From positions 80,774 to 144,773 of the forward strand of contig MNCI01006819.1 in assembly GCA_015680685.1 (NCBI GenBank): a stretch of DNA of 64,000 nucleotides. The letters run 5' to 3'. How positions within the stretch are numbered: position 1 is the stretch's first letter; the number at the start of each line of letters is the position of its first letter. Shown in pieces: positions 1 through 9,365 of the stretch. The notes beneath the pieces are model-generated. The model was given only the letters and a program-made list of their open reading frames with translations. It did not search any database and was not told the origin of the DNA. The position numbers and the translations under genes are program-made. The DNA is from Gnetum montanum. Its lineage: Eukaryota > Streptophyta > Gnetopsida > Gnetales > Gnetaceae.

Positions 1-355
1 TCCAGCTGGAGACTGACGATTTTGGATGGTACAGTGGTCCCTATTTAAAGTCTGGGCAAACTAAAGTGTGCTAGTTTTACGTCATAGCGGACAGTGGAAG
101 AGCTAGTTTATGGTCCCAGTAGTCCATGATGTGGGTGTCAGTTTTGTGTCATGACCCAGGGACAAGTCTATGCTAGTTTAGCATCTCAGCAAACAGATGC
201 TTACCTCACCAGTTTCACGTCATGGTGGATGGTCAGAAACTTTGCTAGTTTGGCGTCATGGTGGACACGTGCAAGAAATGCCAGTTTTACATCGTAGTAG
301 ACATGTACAACATTGGCAGTTTTACATCATAGCAGACATTTGTTACGTTGCGTTT
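1..355 (-). repeat. Type I mini-hairpin array of element A/E, distal to integrase
   Basis: Degenerate tandem units of about 30-36 bp, each an AGTTT(T/A) run followed by an imperfect GTC-N6-GAC inverted repeat (for example around 75-95, 205-230 and 310-335 on the plus strand). The array begins right after the integrase stop, as in elements B, C and D, and runs off the left window edge towards an unseen 3' LTR. Open frames across it on the plus strand look like by-products of the repeat. Confidence 0.7.
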
Positions 356-370
356 AAGCTGAGTCAACTT

Positions 371-3300
371 CTAGATATGATACCACTTCAAGTACATATG
401 ATTCACTAGGTTCAGAAGTTTGTTGCCGTTGATGTCTACTAGCCTAAGTGCTCCTTTGCCATATGCATTGACGACCAAGAAGGGGCCTTCCCAGCTTGCA
501 GAGAATTTTCCCGCTGGTTCACGAACGACCTTAAGAACCAAGTTTCCTTTATTGATCAGTTGTTGATGCAAGTTGTGATGATGCTTCTGTTTCTGCATCT
601 CTTGATATCTTTCAATGTTGTCGAGCATTTGGATGCATTTCTCCTCTACTAAGTCTAAATCTACAATCTTGGACTCATTGTGTTGTGTCTCATTTATAAC
701 TATGGAGAGGACCATCTCCAATAAGGGGATCTGTAGTTCCAGGGGCAACACTACTTCAAATTCGTAGACTAGGCTATAGGGTGTCCTATTGGTAGTTGTT
801 CTGCATGTTGTACAATAGGCCCATAGCACATAGAGGATTTTTTTATGCCATTATTTTTTGTTGCTACTGAGCATTTTCTTCAGTAAGTTGATGACCACCT
901 TGTTTGTTGCTTCTACTTGACCATTTACTTGTGGGTAATAAGGTGAAGAAAAAGATTGCTTAATACCAAGGTTACTACAAAAAGATTTGGTTTTGATACT
1001 ACTAAATTGTGGCTTGTTGTCGATTACAATAGTCATGGGAAGCCCAAACTTGGTTACTATATTATCCAAGATAAAATGGCAAACCTGTTGAGATGTAATC
1101 TTTCATAGGGGAATAGCCTCGACCCACTTCGTGCAATATTCAATGGCGGTGATGATGAAGTTATGTCCTACGGAAGACTTAGGGGTGATTGGACCTATGA
1201 TGTCCAGTCTCCATCGTTGGAATGGTCAAGTGATCTGTGTAGTATGAAATTCAGTTGGTGACACGTGTATCAGATTTGCGTAATGCTGGCATGTATCGCA
1301 TGTCTTAACCTTGGTAAGGCAGTCTTGTTCCATGTACGGCCAGTAATGCCATAAGCATATGATTTTAGCAGCCATGGCACATGGAGCTATGTGTCCTCCA
1401 CATAGGCCCTCATGGACTTTGCTAACTATACTTTATGCTTAGTCACTATTAATGTAGGTTAACAATACCCCATCAAAAGAGCATCTACATAGAGTACTGT
1501 CTCCGATGATGATGTATTGCCTGACACGCTTGTAGACTACATCTTTTTGTGCAGGTGTTAACTTGTGCGGTGGAACACCATGTAGAAGGTAGGCTTTAAT
1601 GTTATCATACCATTCTAGTGTTCCACTTGTGCTTAGAGAAGAAATTTGTGCCACTTGAATGACAGGGTCTGTACATTCCGTCATTAAAGAGGGCTAGGTG
1701 GCAAACAAATGTGGTGGCACGTTTAAAGCTAGTGTGGCTAGTGCATCGGCTACAATGTTCTCATTACGTGGCACATGTTGGACATCGATTGTCATGAATT
1801 ACCTTAGGAGATATTTAGCCATATTGCAATAGGGCTACAGATGCACAACTTTGTAGGCATAGACCCCTGTGATTTGATTGATGACGAGCATCGAATCACC
1901 TCGGATTGCCAGGTGTTGAATGTTGAGTTCTCTGGCTGTTAATAATCCCTTAAGGAGCCCCTCGTACTCTACCATATTGTTTGTATAAGGAAATGCCAGG
2001 GGTAAGCCAATGGGTGAACGTCTTTAGGGGAGAGCGTAATGACGATGGTAGCATTGCCGCCTCTGGCAGTTGAAGCTTCAACGAAGTATAACGTTGCTTT
2101 GAGGCCTATCGATACAAGGCTTAAACTATGTATCTATTCATCAGGAAACTCAAACTTAATTGCGGCTTGGTTGTTAACAGGTGATGTTGCAAGCTGGTCA
2201 TCTATCGCTTGGCCTTTCGTGGAAGATTGGCCAACGTAGTGAAAGTCGAATTCTACTGTGATGGCTTTCCAGCGGGCTATCCTACTGCTTTCGTATAAAT
2301 TTTTTGTGATGGCCCACAAAATGTTATTTTTACAGATTATATTGACTTGCCTACTATAAAAGATAGTGCCTACATTTTTTTAGTGCAAATACCAATGCTA
2401 AATAGTTACGCTCTACTTCATTATACCTTGTTTCGTACACAAATAGCGCATGACTTAAATAGTAGATAGGAATTTCTGACCCATCATCCTTTCTTTGGCA
2501 CAACAACATAGCTATAGACACCTTTGAGCTCACCAGGTATATGTAGATAGGCTGATCCATTTGTGGCAGGAAAATCGTTGGAAAATGTAATAGCTCTTTC
2601 TTCAGATTGTCAAACGCACGTTGGCAGTTCTCGATCCATTCGAAGTTAACCCCTTTCTTAAGTAGATGTTGCATGGGGTGTAACTTATCTGTTAATCTCT
2701 AGATGAACCTCCTGATAAATTGCAACCTACCTTGTAGCCCACGTAGTTCTTTGAGGTTTTTAGGTGGTGCTAGATTAACGATGGCTTTAACCTTGTCGGG
2801 GTAGACTCAGATGCCAGTCTCTGATACCACAAATCCCAACATGCGCCCGATTTTGACTCTGAACATGCATTTTCTTGGGTTGAGCCATAGGTCGTGCTTG
2901 AGACATCGTTTAAGGATTAACTCTAGGTCTTCTGAGTGATCTTCTGACTTCTTAGATTTGACAGCTATGTCGTCTACGTAGTCATTCAATTTCTCTAAGA
3001 GGTAATCACTAAAGATGTACAACGCGTTGATAAGTTGCTCCAGCATTTTTTAACCCGAAAGGCATCATGGTGTAATAGAAAGTTCCCCAAGGGGTGCTGA
3101 AAGTTGTAGTTAGTTGGTGTTTTGGGTTGATATAAATTTGATTATAGCCCGAAAACCCATCCATAAAGGATAGTAATGCATGGCCAGCTTTTGTATCGAT
3201 AAGTTGGTCGATACTCGATAATGGGAAGTTGTCTTTAATCGTGAGCTTGTTCAGATCGCAGAAGTCTATACAGATGTGTATTCCTCCCATTTTCTTAGAG

Positions 3301-3845
3301 ACAACTACAATGTTCGACACCTAGTCTAAATAATTGACTACGCGAATGAAACCAGCCTGATACAACTTAGTGATTTCATCACGCACTGCTAGCGCGATTT
3401 CAGGCTTAATCTTCTGTGCTTTCTGTATAACTACTTTGATATGCAGGTCTAAAACTATGTTGTGCTGTATTAGCCTTGGGTCTAAACCCGACATATCTTC
3501 GTATGACCATGTGAATACTAAAACATTATTTTGGAGCACTCAAAATATGTCACTCTGTGTCTGTTGGTCAAGAAGAGAACTAACCTTTAGAGTTTTGCTT
3601 CCTCCTTTATGCATAACCATGGGGACCTCAGTGAGGGGATCCTCAGTCACATCACCAGCTTCTAGGTCTAGGGTTTGGGCCAAATGCATTGGCTAGTCTT
3701 GGGATATTTCTGATGTTGCTATGGTTGTATCACAAAGGGAAGCGTCAGTTCTTATCAGTGCATGATTGAGCTATCTAATAGTTTCCCCGTATGGGCCTGT
3801 TAAGGCTAAGGGTGTGAGTAAAGCTGCATCCATTTGCAAATTGAC
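371..3845 (-). pseudogene. pol: pol polyprotein remnant of element A/E (RT, RNase H, aRNH, integrase)
   Basis: This is a broken Ty3/gypsy pol. On the minus strand, in order: an N-terminal part (about 3,540-3,830), RT (3,009-3,539, with the fingers segment and an SFMDGFSGYNQI motif; 2,807-3,046 carries the YVDDI catalytic box), the gypsy-type RNase H remnant (2,354-2,674, ending KCRHYLL), an archaeal-type RNase H (about 1,720-2,130, AEYEGLL-like), a linker (1,439-1,684), the integrase zinc and core region (about 850-1,430), and the integrase C-terminus (371-829, TPYSLVYEFE and WEGPFLVV) with no chromodomain. Many stops and shifts separate the pieces. The dual RNase H and the integrase tail place it in the Tat branch. 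It is not functional. Confidence 0.85.
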
Positions 3846-3852
3846 CTGCAAA
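3846..3852 (-). promoter_or_regulatory. Candidate 3' splice site before pol (element A/E)
   Basis: On the minus strand the sequence reads TATTTTGCAG followed by G, about 15 nt before the pol ATG. The same TTTTGCAG|G stands in the same place in elements B, C and D. Ogre elements are known to splice an intron between protease and RT. No convincing conserved donor was found. Confidence 0.45.
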
Positions 3853-4425
3853 ATAGTGAAAAATGGAGGTTGTTACATTATTTTTGTCAATCTGTTGAAA
3901 TGATATAAGGTTTTCTTGTTTTAGTGGTACGTGTTAAAGGGGCTGCTAGTTTAAGGTCTTAGCGGACTGTTACCGTATGCGCGGTTCGTGAGAAAGCGGT
4001 AAGCCCGATTTCCTAGATGTTAGCATAAGACTTCTATGAACTATGATGAGAAGTGTAACGTGGCATGTCTAGTGTGTCGAAACAACTAATTTAGAATTTT
4101 GTGCAGACCATAGTTAATGCAACTGGATTACGAGACGATGAGCTACGCATTAGTTTAGGGTCTTTTCGGATCATAATCTATACAATATTTATGAGATTAA
4201 TGTTGCGATCTTCATGCTTCATGTCACATTGACATACCTACATTTCGAGAAAATTCCACATTGGTCAGACATGAAAATAGTTGGTTTTAATCAATTCATT
4301 CATAAGTCGATGGTCCGTCCTCAAAGCAAACTGGAGATATTGCAAATGTGAATTTGGCTATAGAAGAAGGAAAGAAGAAGTAAGGCATAAGCAAATGATT
4401 TTGTGAAGGTTGTTCAGTCGTAACC
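3853..4425. other. Divergent intergenic region between pol and antisense gene (A/E)
   Basis: No open frame is supported here. The stretch separates pol (minus) from the antisense gene (plus) and should hold the antisense promoter. It contains one mini-hairpin unit near 3,948-3,978 (GGTC, six-base loop, GACT) and a CTATAGAA-like box near 4,352, about 70 nt before the antisense ATG. The corresponding place in element C has a better TATA box. Confidence 0.45.
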
Positions 4426-4709
4426 ATGGCACCAAAGATCAAAGGAAAACATGTCAAATTGATGAAGATTGATGAAGTGCAGGAGAGTTTGCAGTGGGTT
4501 TCAAAGGCCAGGGTCGAAATGCGGGAGGTTACTCGACTCGCCCAGTAAGTCGCCTTTTACCCTCCTGCATGATTATTATTTTCGCTGTTATGGTGTGGCA
4601 ATTGTACCCATTTCAAAGATGTGTATTATGGCAGGTGTTGATACCTGGTTGTGCGAGCTAAGCTATTGTAGTTTGTAATATTACTGCTATTGTTGTTGTT
4701 GGAGATAGA

Positions 4710-4727
4710 CCTTGCGTGGTTGCAAGG
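4710..4727 (+). other. Intron 1 stem-loop, first copy (A/E)
   Basis: CCTTGCG, loop TGGT, TGCAAGG: a seven-pair stem with one G-T pair, preceded by GAGATAGA and followed by GGTTAGGGCGAT. A second copy follows at 4,897. Homologous pairs sit in intron 1 of the B and D copies. Confidence 0.6.
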
Positions 4728-4896
4728 GTTAGGGCGATCTTGGGCAATATTATGCGAATACAATGCATAACTGGAGGAGTCCAGGTACTATACCCTTACG
4801 TAGCATAAATAGAATTCCATCATCTCACCCATAATGGTTGCATGTGATGCTGGGGTAATATGTAGTGTTACTTTTATCATCGTTGTCAGGGATAGA

Positions 4897-4914
4897 CCTT
4901 GCGTCATCGCAAGG
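4897..4914 (+). other. Intron 1 stem-loop, second copy (A/E)
   Basis: CCTTGCG, loop TCAT, CGCAAGG: a perfect seven-pair stem with a four-base loop, followed by GTTTGGGTGATTT. Context is the same as the copy at 4,710. Confidence 0.6.
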
Positions 4915-7151
4915 GTTTGGGTGATTTTTGTAATGCATTTCTAGCGTAACCTACAATTTCCTGGGAGTTAAGGTAATGGAAACTCTAGTGTTGCGTAATG
5001 AATTTTTATGTGCCTCTCTTTTTTTTTGTTTTGCTCTTACATTGTTAGTATGTCTACATTGCTATTTCTAATGGAAGTCTGTTTCATTGTAAAGGATTAC
5101 ACTAAAGCCTGTCCTGATCATCTTGGACATTGTGGGCGTTCTCTGTTGTTTACATGTTCCCATGGTCAATGTTCCTCCTCCTCATGCTCATGTAAAGGAG
5201 GAGGTGGTTTGGTTCTGAAGAGGTGCACGGGATTTTTTGCAGTTTTTATTGCATAATTTCAACGTCATTATTTGGTCGCATCTACCGGCCGAGACAGCCG
5301 CCGCCATTCTGAAGACGCTACTGGTTGGATCAACGCAGAGCATCTTGGCATTTTTAGTGGATGACTCAATTGAAACCATGCAGATACTAGACTATGAACA
5401 GAGTGCTAAGGGTTTGAGGCATTTATCTTGGATCTGGCAGATGCCCAGGTTCGATTGTTATCATGCCTACAACTCTCTATTCGTGGCCTGTCATATTACA
5501 ACCTACTTCTAGAATCCACCTGGCATTGTGTATTATGCAGACGGGTAAGTGTTTTCGCGGTGTTATAATATGCTAACCATTATATGAATTTGTGTCAAGT
5601 ATAAAGAATTGTCTACATTCTGTGGTGTAGGTTCTTCATCAATAAGGATGGTCTCCAGGGCAACATAGATACATTGTCTGTGGCTAAAACAGCCATAAAG
5701 GAGTTCACCTCTATTAGCAATGTGCATGCTGGTGTTATGGGACAACTAGAACTTGAAATCCCACATTACCCTACTCACTATGTCGAATTCTTCGTCAAGT
5801 GTAAAAGACTCGAATGGCTAGATAAGGAGTGGACTTTGGATCATCCTCTCACTGCCGTAGACGTGCAAGAGAGAATCCCACCATTTCCTTCACCTTTTGG
5901 ATGCGGTAAATTATGCTATGGTGGTTTAGTGTATAATATTACGGGATGGAAATAATGTATAAAATCATCTTATTTTGCTATATTTTCAAAACCATTGTTT
6001 TATGTTTATAGTTAGGGAATCACAGGAGATCATGGTTATGGCCTTTGATCGTGAAGCGAGTAGTCTTTTGTTTCATTATGGAGACATAAAAGAAATGCAA
6101 CGTTGGCTTAGCCATAGTGTGGCCCCAATTGTCCTAACCAGTAACCTCTGGGAAGCTGGATTGATGGAGCTATTTTTGGCTATAACCCCTAACGTCACTG
6201 CAGGTGAAATGTTAACCCTAGTTAACTCCTTTAGCGAGGAAGTTGAGTGTCTTTACATACGCATGTGTAACATGCGTGTGAGCTTTGATATTGATGCTCA
6301 GCTGTACGTTGACTTTTTTGGTGTTCCCTTTGATGGCCTTCTGTAAAGACAGAAAACGTCGGCAGCTGGAAATACTGACCGAGGTTCCGTGTATACAGTT
6401 TTAACCACGGATTCGCGCGAGGGCTATGCTAAAAAAAAAAGCGAATCCGCGGTGCCCTAAACGGTCTTGTCGATCAGACAGGGACTTACAGGTCAGTAAA
6501 ACGATGAAGATTACGGATCTTTGCGTGCTTTGATTTGATTCGAGGGATCATGAAATGGGAGGAAAATGATGTGGATGGATCGCTACGATGATAACGTCAA
6601 ACATGCCGAAGAGATGCTAATCAGGACAGAAATGCGTGATTTTCAAAGATCTATGTTTCGATTTTTGAAAGAATGTATGATTTGTATGTCACATTATAAT
6701 GGGAGAGACCCCCAATAACCTAATGCAAAAATGAGCACAAAACAACAAGGAAACTGTCCAGACAGAAGTCCGATCTACCTCGTAGGCCAAAGCTGGGATG
6801 CAAGGATGGTCAAGCTCTGAGGTCTGTCGATCAACTGTTTCTGACCGGTAGAGTCTACAAACTGGGCGAGACGATCTCACACTCCCTGTTCTGCTTCTTT
6901 GCTTTGAGTAGGTTCTGCTCAGGGCAGCAATCGCTAATGGAGAAAGTCGTATCTTCCCCAAAGGAATGATTTCTCTTGTTGCTAAGGCTCAAACGCACTA
7001 TGCTCTATTCTCACTGAAAGATGGTGCTATCGACAGTTGCCAAAAGGTTGCTCTTTGTTTCTCTGCTCAAGGTGATAAGTGCTTCCTTGCTCAGAAAATG
7101 CTCTTGCCCTTTTGATTCTCTGCCACCCTTTTGTATCTTTGTCAACTGGTC

Positions 7152-7159
7152 TATTTATA
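7152..7159 (-). promoter_or_regulatory. TATA box of LTR B
   Basis: TATAAATA on the minus strand in CCTATAAATAGACC. The same box occurs at the equivalent position of LTRs A/E, C, D and G. It is the presumed promoter of the sense transcript. Confidence 0.65.
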
Positions 7160-7371
7160 GGCTACGGGGTCCCATAAAAAGGTGCAACCCTGATGACGTG
7201 GGTCCCGGATATTTCGGGTTCTATTGACATGACCATTTTAAGTCAGACTGTGACTACGCACAATACGCTCGTGAGCGTGTTTCAATTGCTTTCAGGCTAT
7301 ATTACACTCATTCGCATTGTGTTGCATGTATGAGAGTAATCCGGTATAAAAACAATAGGCTCAAAATTGTC

Positions 7372-7640
7372 TTACGCTCACTACGCAGCTGCGCGTAACG
7401 AAGCGTAAAAAATGTCTAATTTACGCTCACTACGCTGCCGCACGTAACGAAGCGTAAATAATGTCTAGCCTTAGTGATGAAATATGCAATGGTACACACC
7501 ACTGCATAACGAGCGTAAAGACAAGTTATCCATACGCCACGAGAAAAAGTGTCGAACTGTTGTGCTTCTCTAGACTCTGCCTTCGACTATTTTGGAGCTT
7601 ATTACGCTCATTACGCTACCGTGCGTAATAGAGCGTAAAC
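7372..7640. repeat. U3 palindrome cluster of LTR B
   Basis: Three imperfect palindromes of about 37 bp built on TTACGCTC-ACTACGC and its reverse complement lie near 7,374-7,411, 7,420-7,459 and 7,598-7,640, upstream of the TATA box in element orientation. Arms are about 15 bp with a spacer of about five bases. Related GAGCGTAA and TACGCTC words recur in the other LTRs. Confidence 0.6.
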
Positions 7641-7723
7641 TTGTCCTTGAACAAAGCTGATGCGTTCTCACTTGAATTGTGAATCTTTGCCTGAGGCCGA
7701 CTCGTAATTTTCACGGTGTTTCA

Positions 7724-7736
7724 ATGGCCCCTCTTT
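7724..7736 (-). other. Polypurine tract of element B
   Basis: AAAGAGGGGCCAT on the minus strand directly abuts the start of the 3' LTR. It is identical to the tracts of element D. It primes plus-strand DNA synthesis in LTR elements and fixes which LTR is the 3' one. Confidence 0.75.
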
Positions 7737-8522
7737 GTTGACGGTTAGAGGGCTTTCCCGAAAGACGTCGATAAAGAATGTGAAACACCGAATTGGTAGA
7801 AGCAAGAACAACGTCCATCCATGGCTACTCAAGTGTTGCCCTTTCAACATGGAAGAGCAAAGCTGGAAGGTATGGGAGATAGAGGGATATAGCTGGAAAC
7901 AGGTTCAGGAAATATGCAAAATGAGTTATGATGGTAGGGGCATGAAATATGCTCGTACGCACAGAAATGTACGCTCATTTATGTCAACAGGAATTCTTTC
8001 AGATGAGCGTAGCGCATCAATATGAGATTTCTCTATTACAGATTGTAGCAGGAATGCATGCAAAAAGAGTGTGGTGCGTCACTTCTGCGATATCTCTGCT
8101 GGTGTGAGTGCGGAAAATGAATACTTGCATATATAGCTTTTGCGTATGGGAAGCGGGTGGTGGGGATGAAGGGAAATAAGAGCTAAGGATAGGAATTGTG
8201 AGAGGTAGAGGTATGCAGATCTAAATGGTCAGGCAAACCCAAGCAGCCATTTCAACACACTGTTGTACTTCACCGCTCAGATGGATGCACCTTTAGACGA
8301 CATTCTCCAAGGCAAGTAACCTTCAACCACAAAAGAAAGTAGAGGACACCATTTCTCATGCGAACAAGGGGCGAGGTTGTTGAAACAAACGCCATTTGAT
8401 GTGAGATAGAGCGATCGGGCTATAAAGAAGGAGCCGGAGCATGCGGGCGGAGCCGCCAATCCTGACAATTGGCCCAGCATATCTTCGCCAAGAGGCATCA
8501 GACACAGTGCACCTAACTGGTT
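7737..8522 (-). other. 3' non-coding region of element B
   Basis: No gene is supported here. The part next to the LTR (7,737-7,860) matches the D region at 57,560-57,675, including GACGTC(T/G)TTTGGG-like and CTACTCAAGTGT-like stretches. The remainder is not recognised. Confidence 0.45.
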
Positions 8523-9338
8523 CTATAAGGAACCAGCCAGATGAATTTGCGAAGCCGGCATCCGATAGCGATGATTGGCAGAGGTTCCCGAGGCCGTTGT
8601 TGACGAGGATTTTGTCGGGGCTCCGGCTGGCGAGGCTAAACTCTCAGAGGTACTACCACTGCAGCGGGTGCGGTGGTGGCATCTCCGAGGGATCAGTAAG
8701 ATGCCTCTTAGCTTATCCGAGGAATCAGTAGGATGCCAGTGGGGTGGCGAAGCTGGGACTGTCCCAGTATCCCATCCCGTTGGTTGTGCAGCTGTACAGA
8801 GATGATCACGCTTGTTTGATTTACATGGTAGCAGTCTAGACATCCCAGTTTTAAGTCCCGGTAGACTGTCGTTATTGGTTTTAAGTCTCAACAGACCATG
8901 GTCCCAGTTTAAAGTCCGGGCAGACCGAGAAGTGCTAGTTTTACGTCGTAGCGGACGGTGATGTGTCTGATTTATGGTCTCAGCAGACCGTGCTATGGAT
9001 GCCAATTTTGTGTCATGACCCAAGGACAAAGCTGTGCTGGTTTTATGTCCCAGCAGATGGCTACTTACCTGCGCCAGTTTAGCGTCGTGGCGAACGCGTG
9101 CGAAAGATGCCAGTTTTTCGTCTGCGCGGACCTGTACAACATTGCCAGTTTTATGTCGTAGCGGACGGTTACAACTTGCCAGTTTAGCATCATGGCGGAC
9201 GCTTACAAGGCATGCTAGTTTCACATCGTAGCGGATGGTCAATGCCAGTTTAGCGTCATAGCGGACGATCAATGCCAGTTTAGCGTCGTAGCAGACGATC
9301 AATGCCAGTTTAGTGTCGTAGCGGACGAATACTGTCAT
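8523..9338 (-). CDS. Possible repeat-encoded protein (271 codons) downstream of integrase in B
   Basis: An 816-nt uninterrupted frame on the element sense strand begins inside the type I array. Because units there are 30 bp, the first 130 or so residues are a repeat of about ten residues with core RYDAKLAL. The rest is rich in Ser, Thr, Pro and His and ends ASQIHLAGSL. Element D has a matching frame over the array (56,059-56,430, NVKLA and DAKLA units) and a matching end (SQIHLAGSL, in a shifted frame at 56,645-56,866). No start context, domain, signal peptide or membrane segment stands out. It may only reflect a 30-bp repeat that lacks stops; the same DNA forms hairpins. Function unknown. 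Confidence 0.3.
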   Translation of the reverse strand: MTVFVRYDTKLALIVCYDAKLALIVRYDAKLALTIRYDVKLACLVSVRHDAKLASCNRPLRHKTGNVVQVRADEKLASFARVRHDAKLAQVSSHLLGHKTSTALSLGHDTKLASIARSAETINQTHHRPLRRKTSTSRSARTLNWDHGLLRLKTNNDSLPGLKTGMSRLLPCKSNKRDHLCTAAQPTGWDTGTVPASPPHWHPTDSSDKLRGILLIPRRCHHRTRCSGSTSESLASPAGAPTKSSSTTASGTSANHRYRMPASQIHLAGSL

Positions 9339-9340
9339 AC
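8846..9340 (-). repeat. Type I mini-hairpin array of element B (about 15 units)
   Basis: About 15 units; the last five (9,190-9,340) are 30-36 bp apart. The plus-strand unit is GCCAGTTTA followed by CGTC-GTAGCG-GACG. GTC-N6-GAC is kept while the flanking pair varies: A-T near 8,855, C-G near 8,950, G-C near 8,980. The array lies between the integrase stop and the 3' region. Confidence 0.8.
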
Positions 9341-9365
9341 CTGATTACTCGCGCTGTAGATACTT

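Larger units (their letters stand above)
1..6341 (-). mobile_element. Tat/Ogre-like LTR retrotransposon A/E, 3' portion
   Basis: This is the 3' half of a minus-strand element: type I repeat array, pol (371-3,845), a divergent intergenic stretch and the first four exons of the antisense gene (plus strand, 4,426-6,341). It stops in exon 4 exactly where the LTR of element B begins at 6,342. The matching 5' half (antisense exons 5-8, protease, gag, primer site, 5' LTR) is at 19,506-27,416. Same orientation, complementary content and similar decay make one element split by B the simplest reading. Its 3' LTR lies left of the window. Confidence 0.7.
4426..6341 (+). pseudogene. Antisense gene of element A/E, exons 1-4, cut by element B
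   Basis: Exons inferred by comparison with the B and D copies: 4,426-4,544 (119 nt), 5,095-5,544 (450 nt), 5,631-5,905 (275 nt) and 6,012 onward; donors GTAAGT or GTAAAT, acceptors AG. Exon 1 encodes a basic start (MAPKIKGKHVKLMKIDEVQ). Exons 2-3 carry the FCP1/NIF-like domain: KPVLIILDIVGVLCC, FLQFLLHNFNVIIWS, LRHLSWIW, then YNSLFVACH where the catalytic family has VDDSP. A TGA interrupts exon 2 near 5,213 and a TAG near 5,511. Exon 4 ends at 6,341 at the B LTR, inside an FGVPFDGL segment that continues as GLPVKAKAK in B. It lies antisense to pol and is transcribed away from it. Function unknown. Confidence 0.7.
6342..7723 (-). repeat. 3' LTR of element B
   Basis: The 1,382-bp LTR runs on the plus strand from TGTAAAGACAG to CACGGTGTTTCA, so in element orientation it starts TGAAACACCGTG and ends TTACA. 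Its ends match the LTRs of A/E and D. It holds a TATA box (7,152-7,159) and, in U3, several long imperfect palindromes. A polypurine tract abuts its inner edge. Confidence 0.85.

Noticed and set aside
197-409. Plus-strand frame over the type I array of A/E
   Set aside because: A stop-free stretch produced by the repeat; it runs into the integrase tail on the other strand and is not kept in B or D.
4720-4735. AGGGTTAGGG and AGGGTTTGGG words resembling plant telomere repeats
   Set aside because: Only single words next to the intron stem-loops, not tandem TTTAGGG arrays.
9140-9340. Regular 30-bp repeats that resemble a CRISPR array
   Set aside because: There are no unique spacers: the whole unit repeats and diverges as one. 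Context is a plant retrotransposon, and the same array occurs in three other elements.
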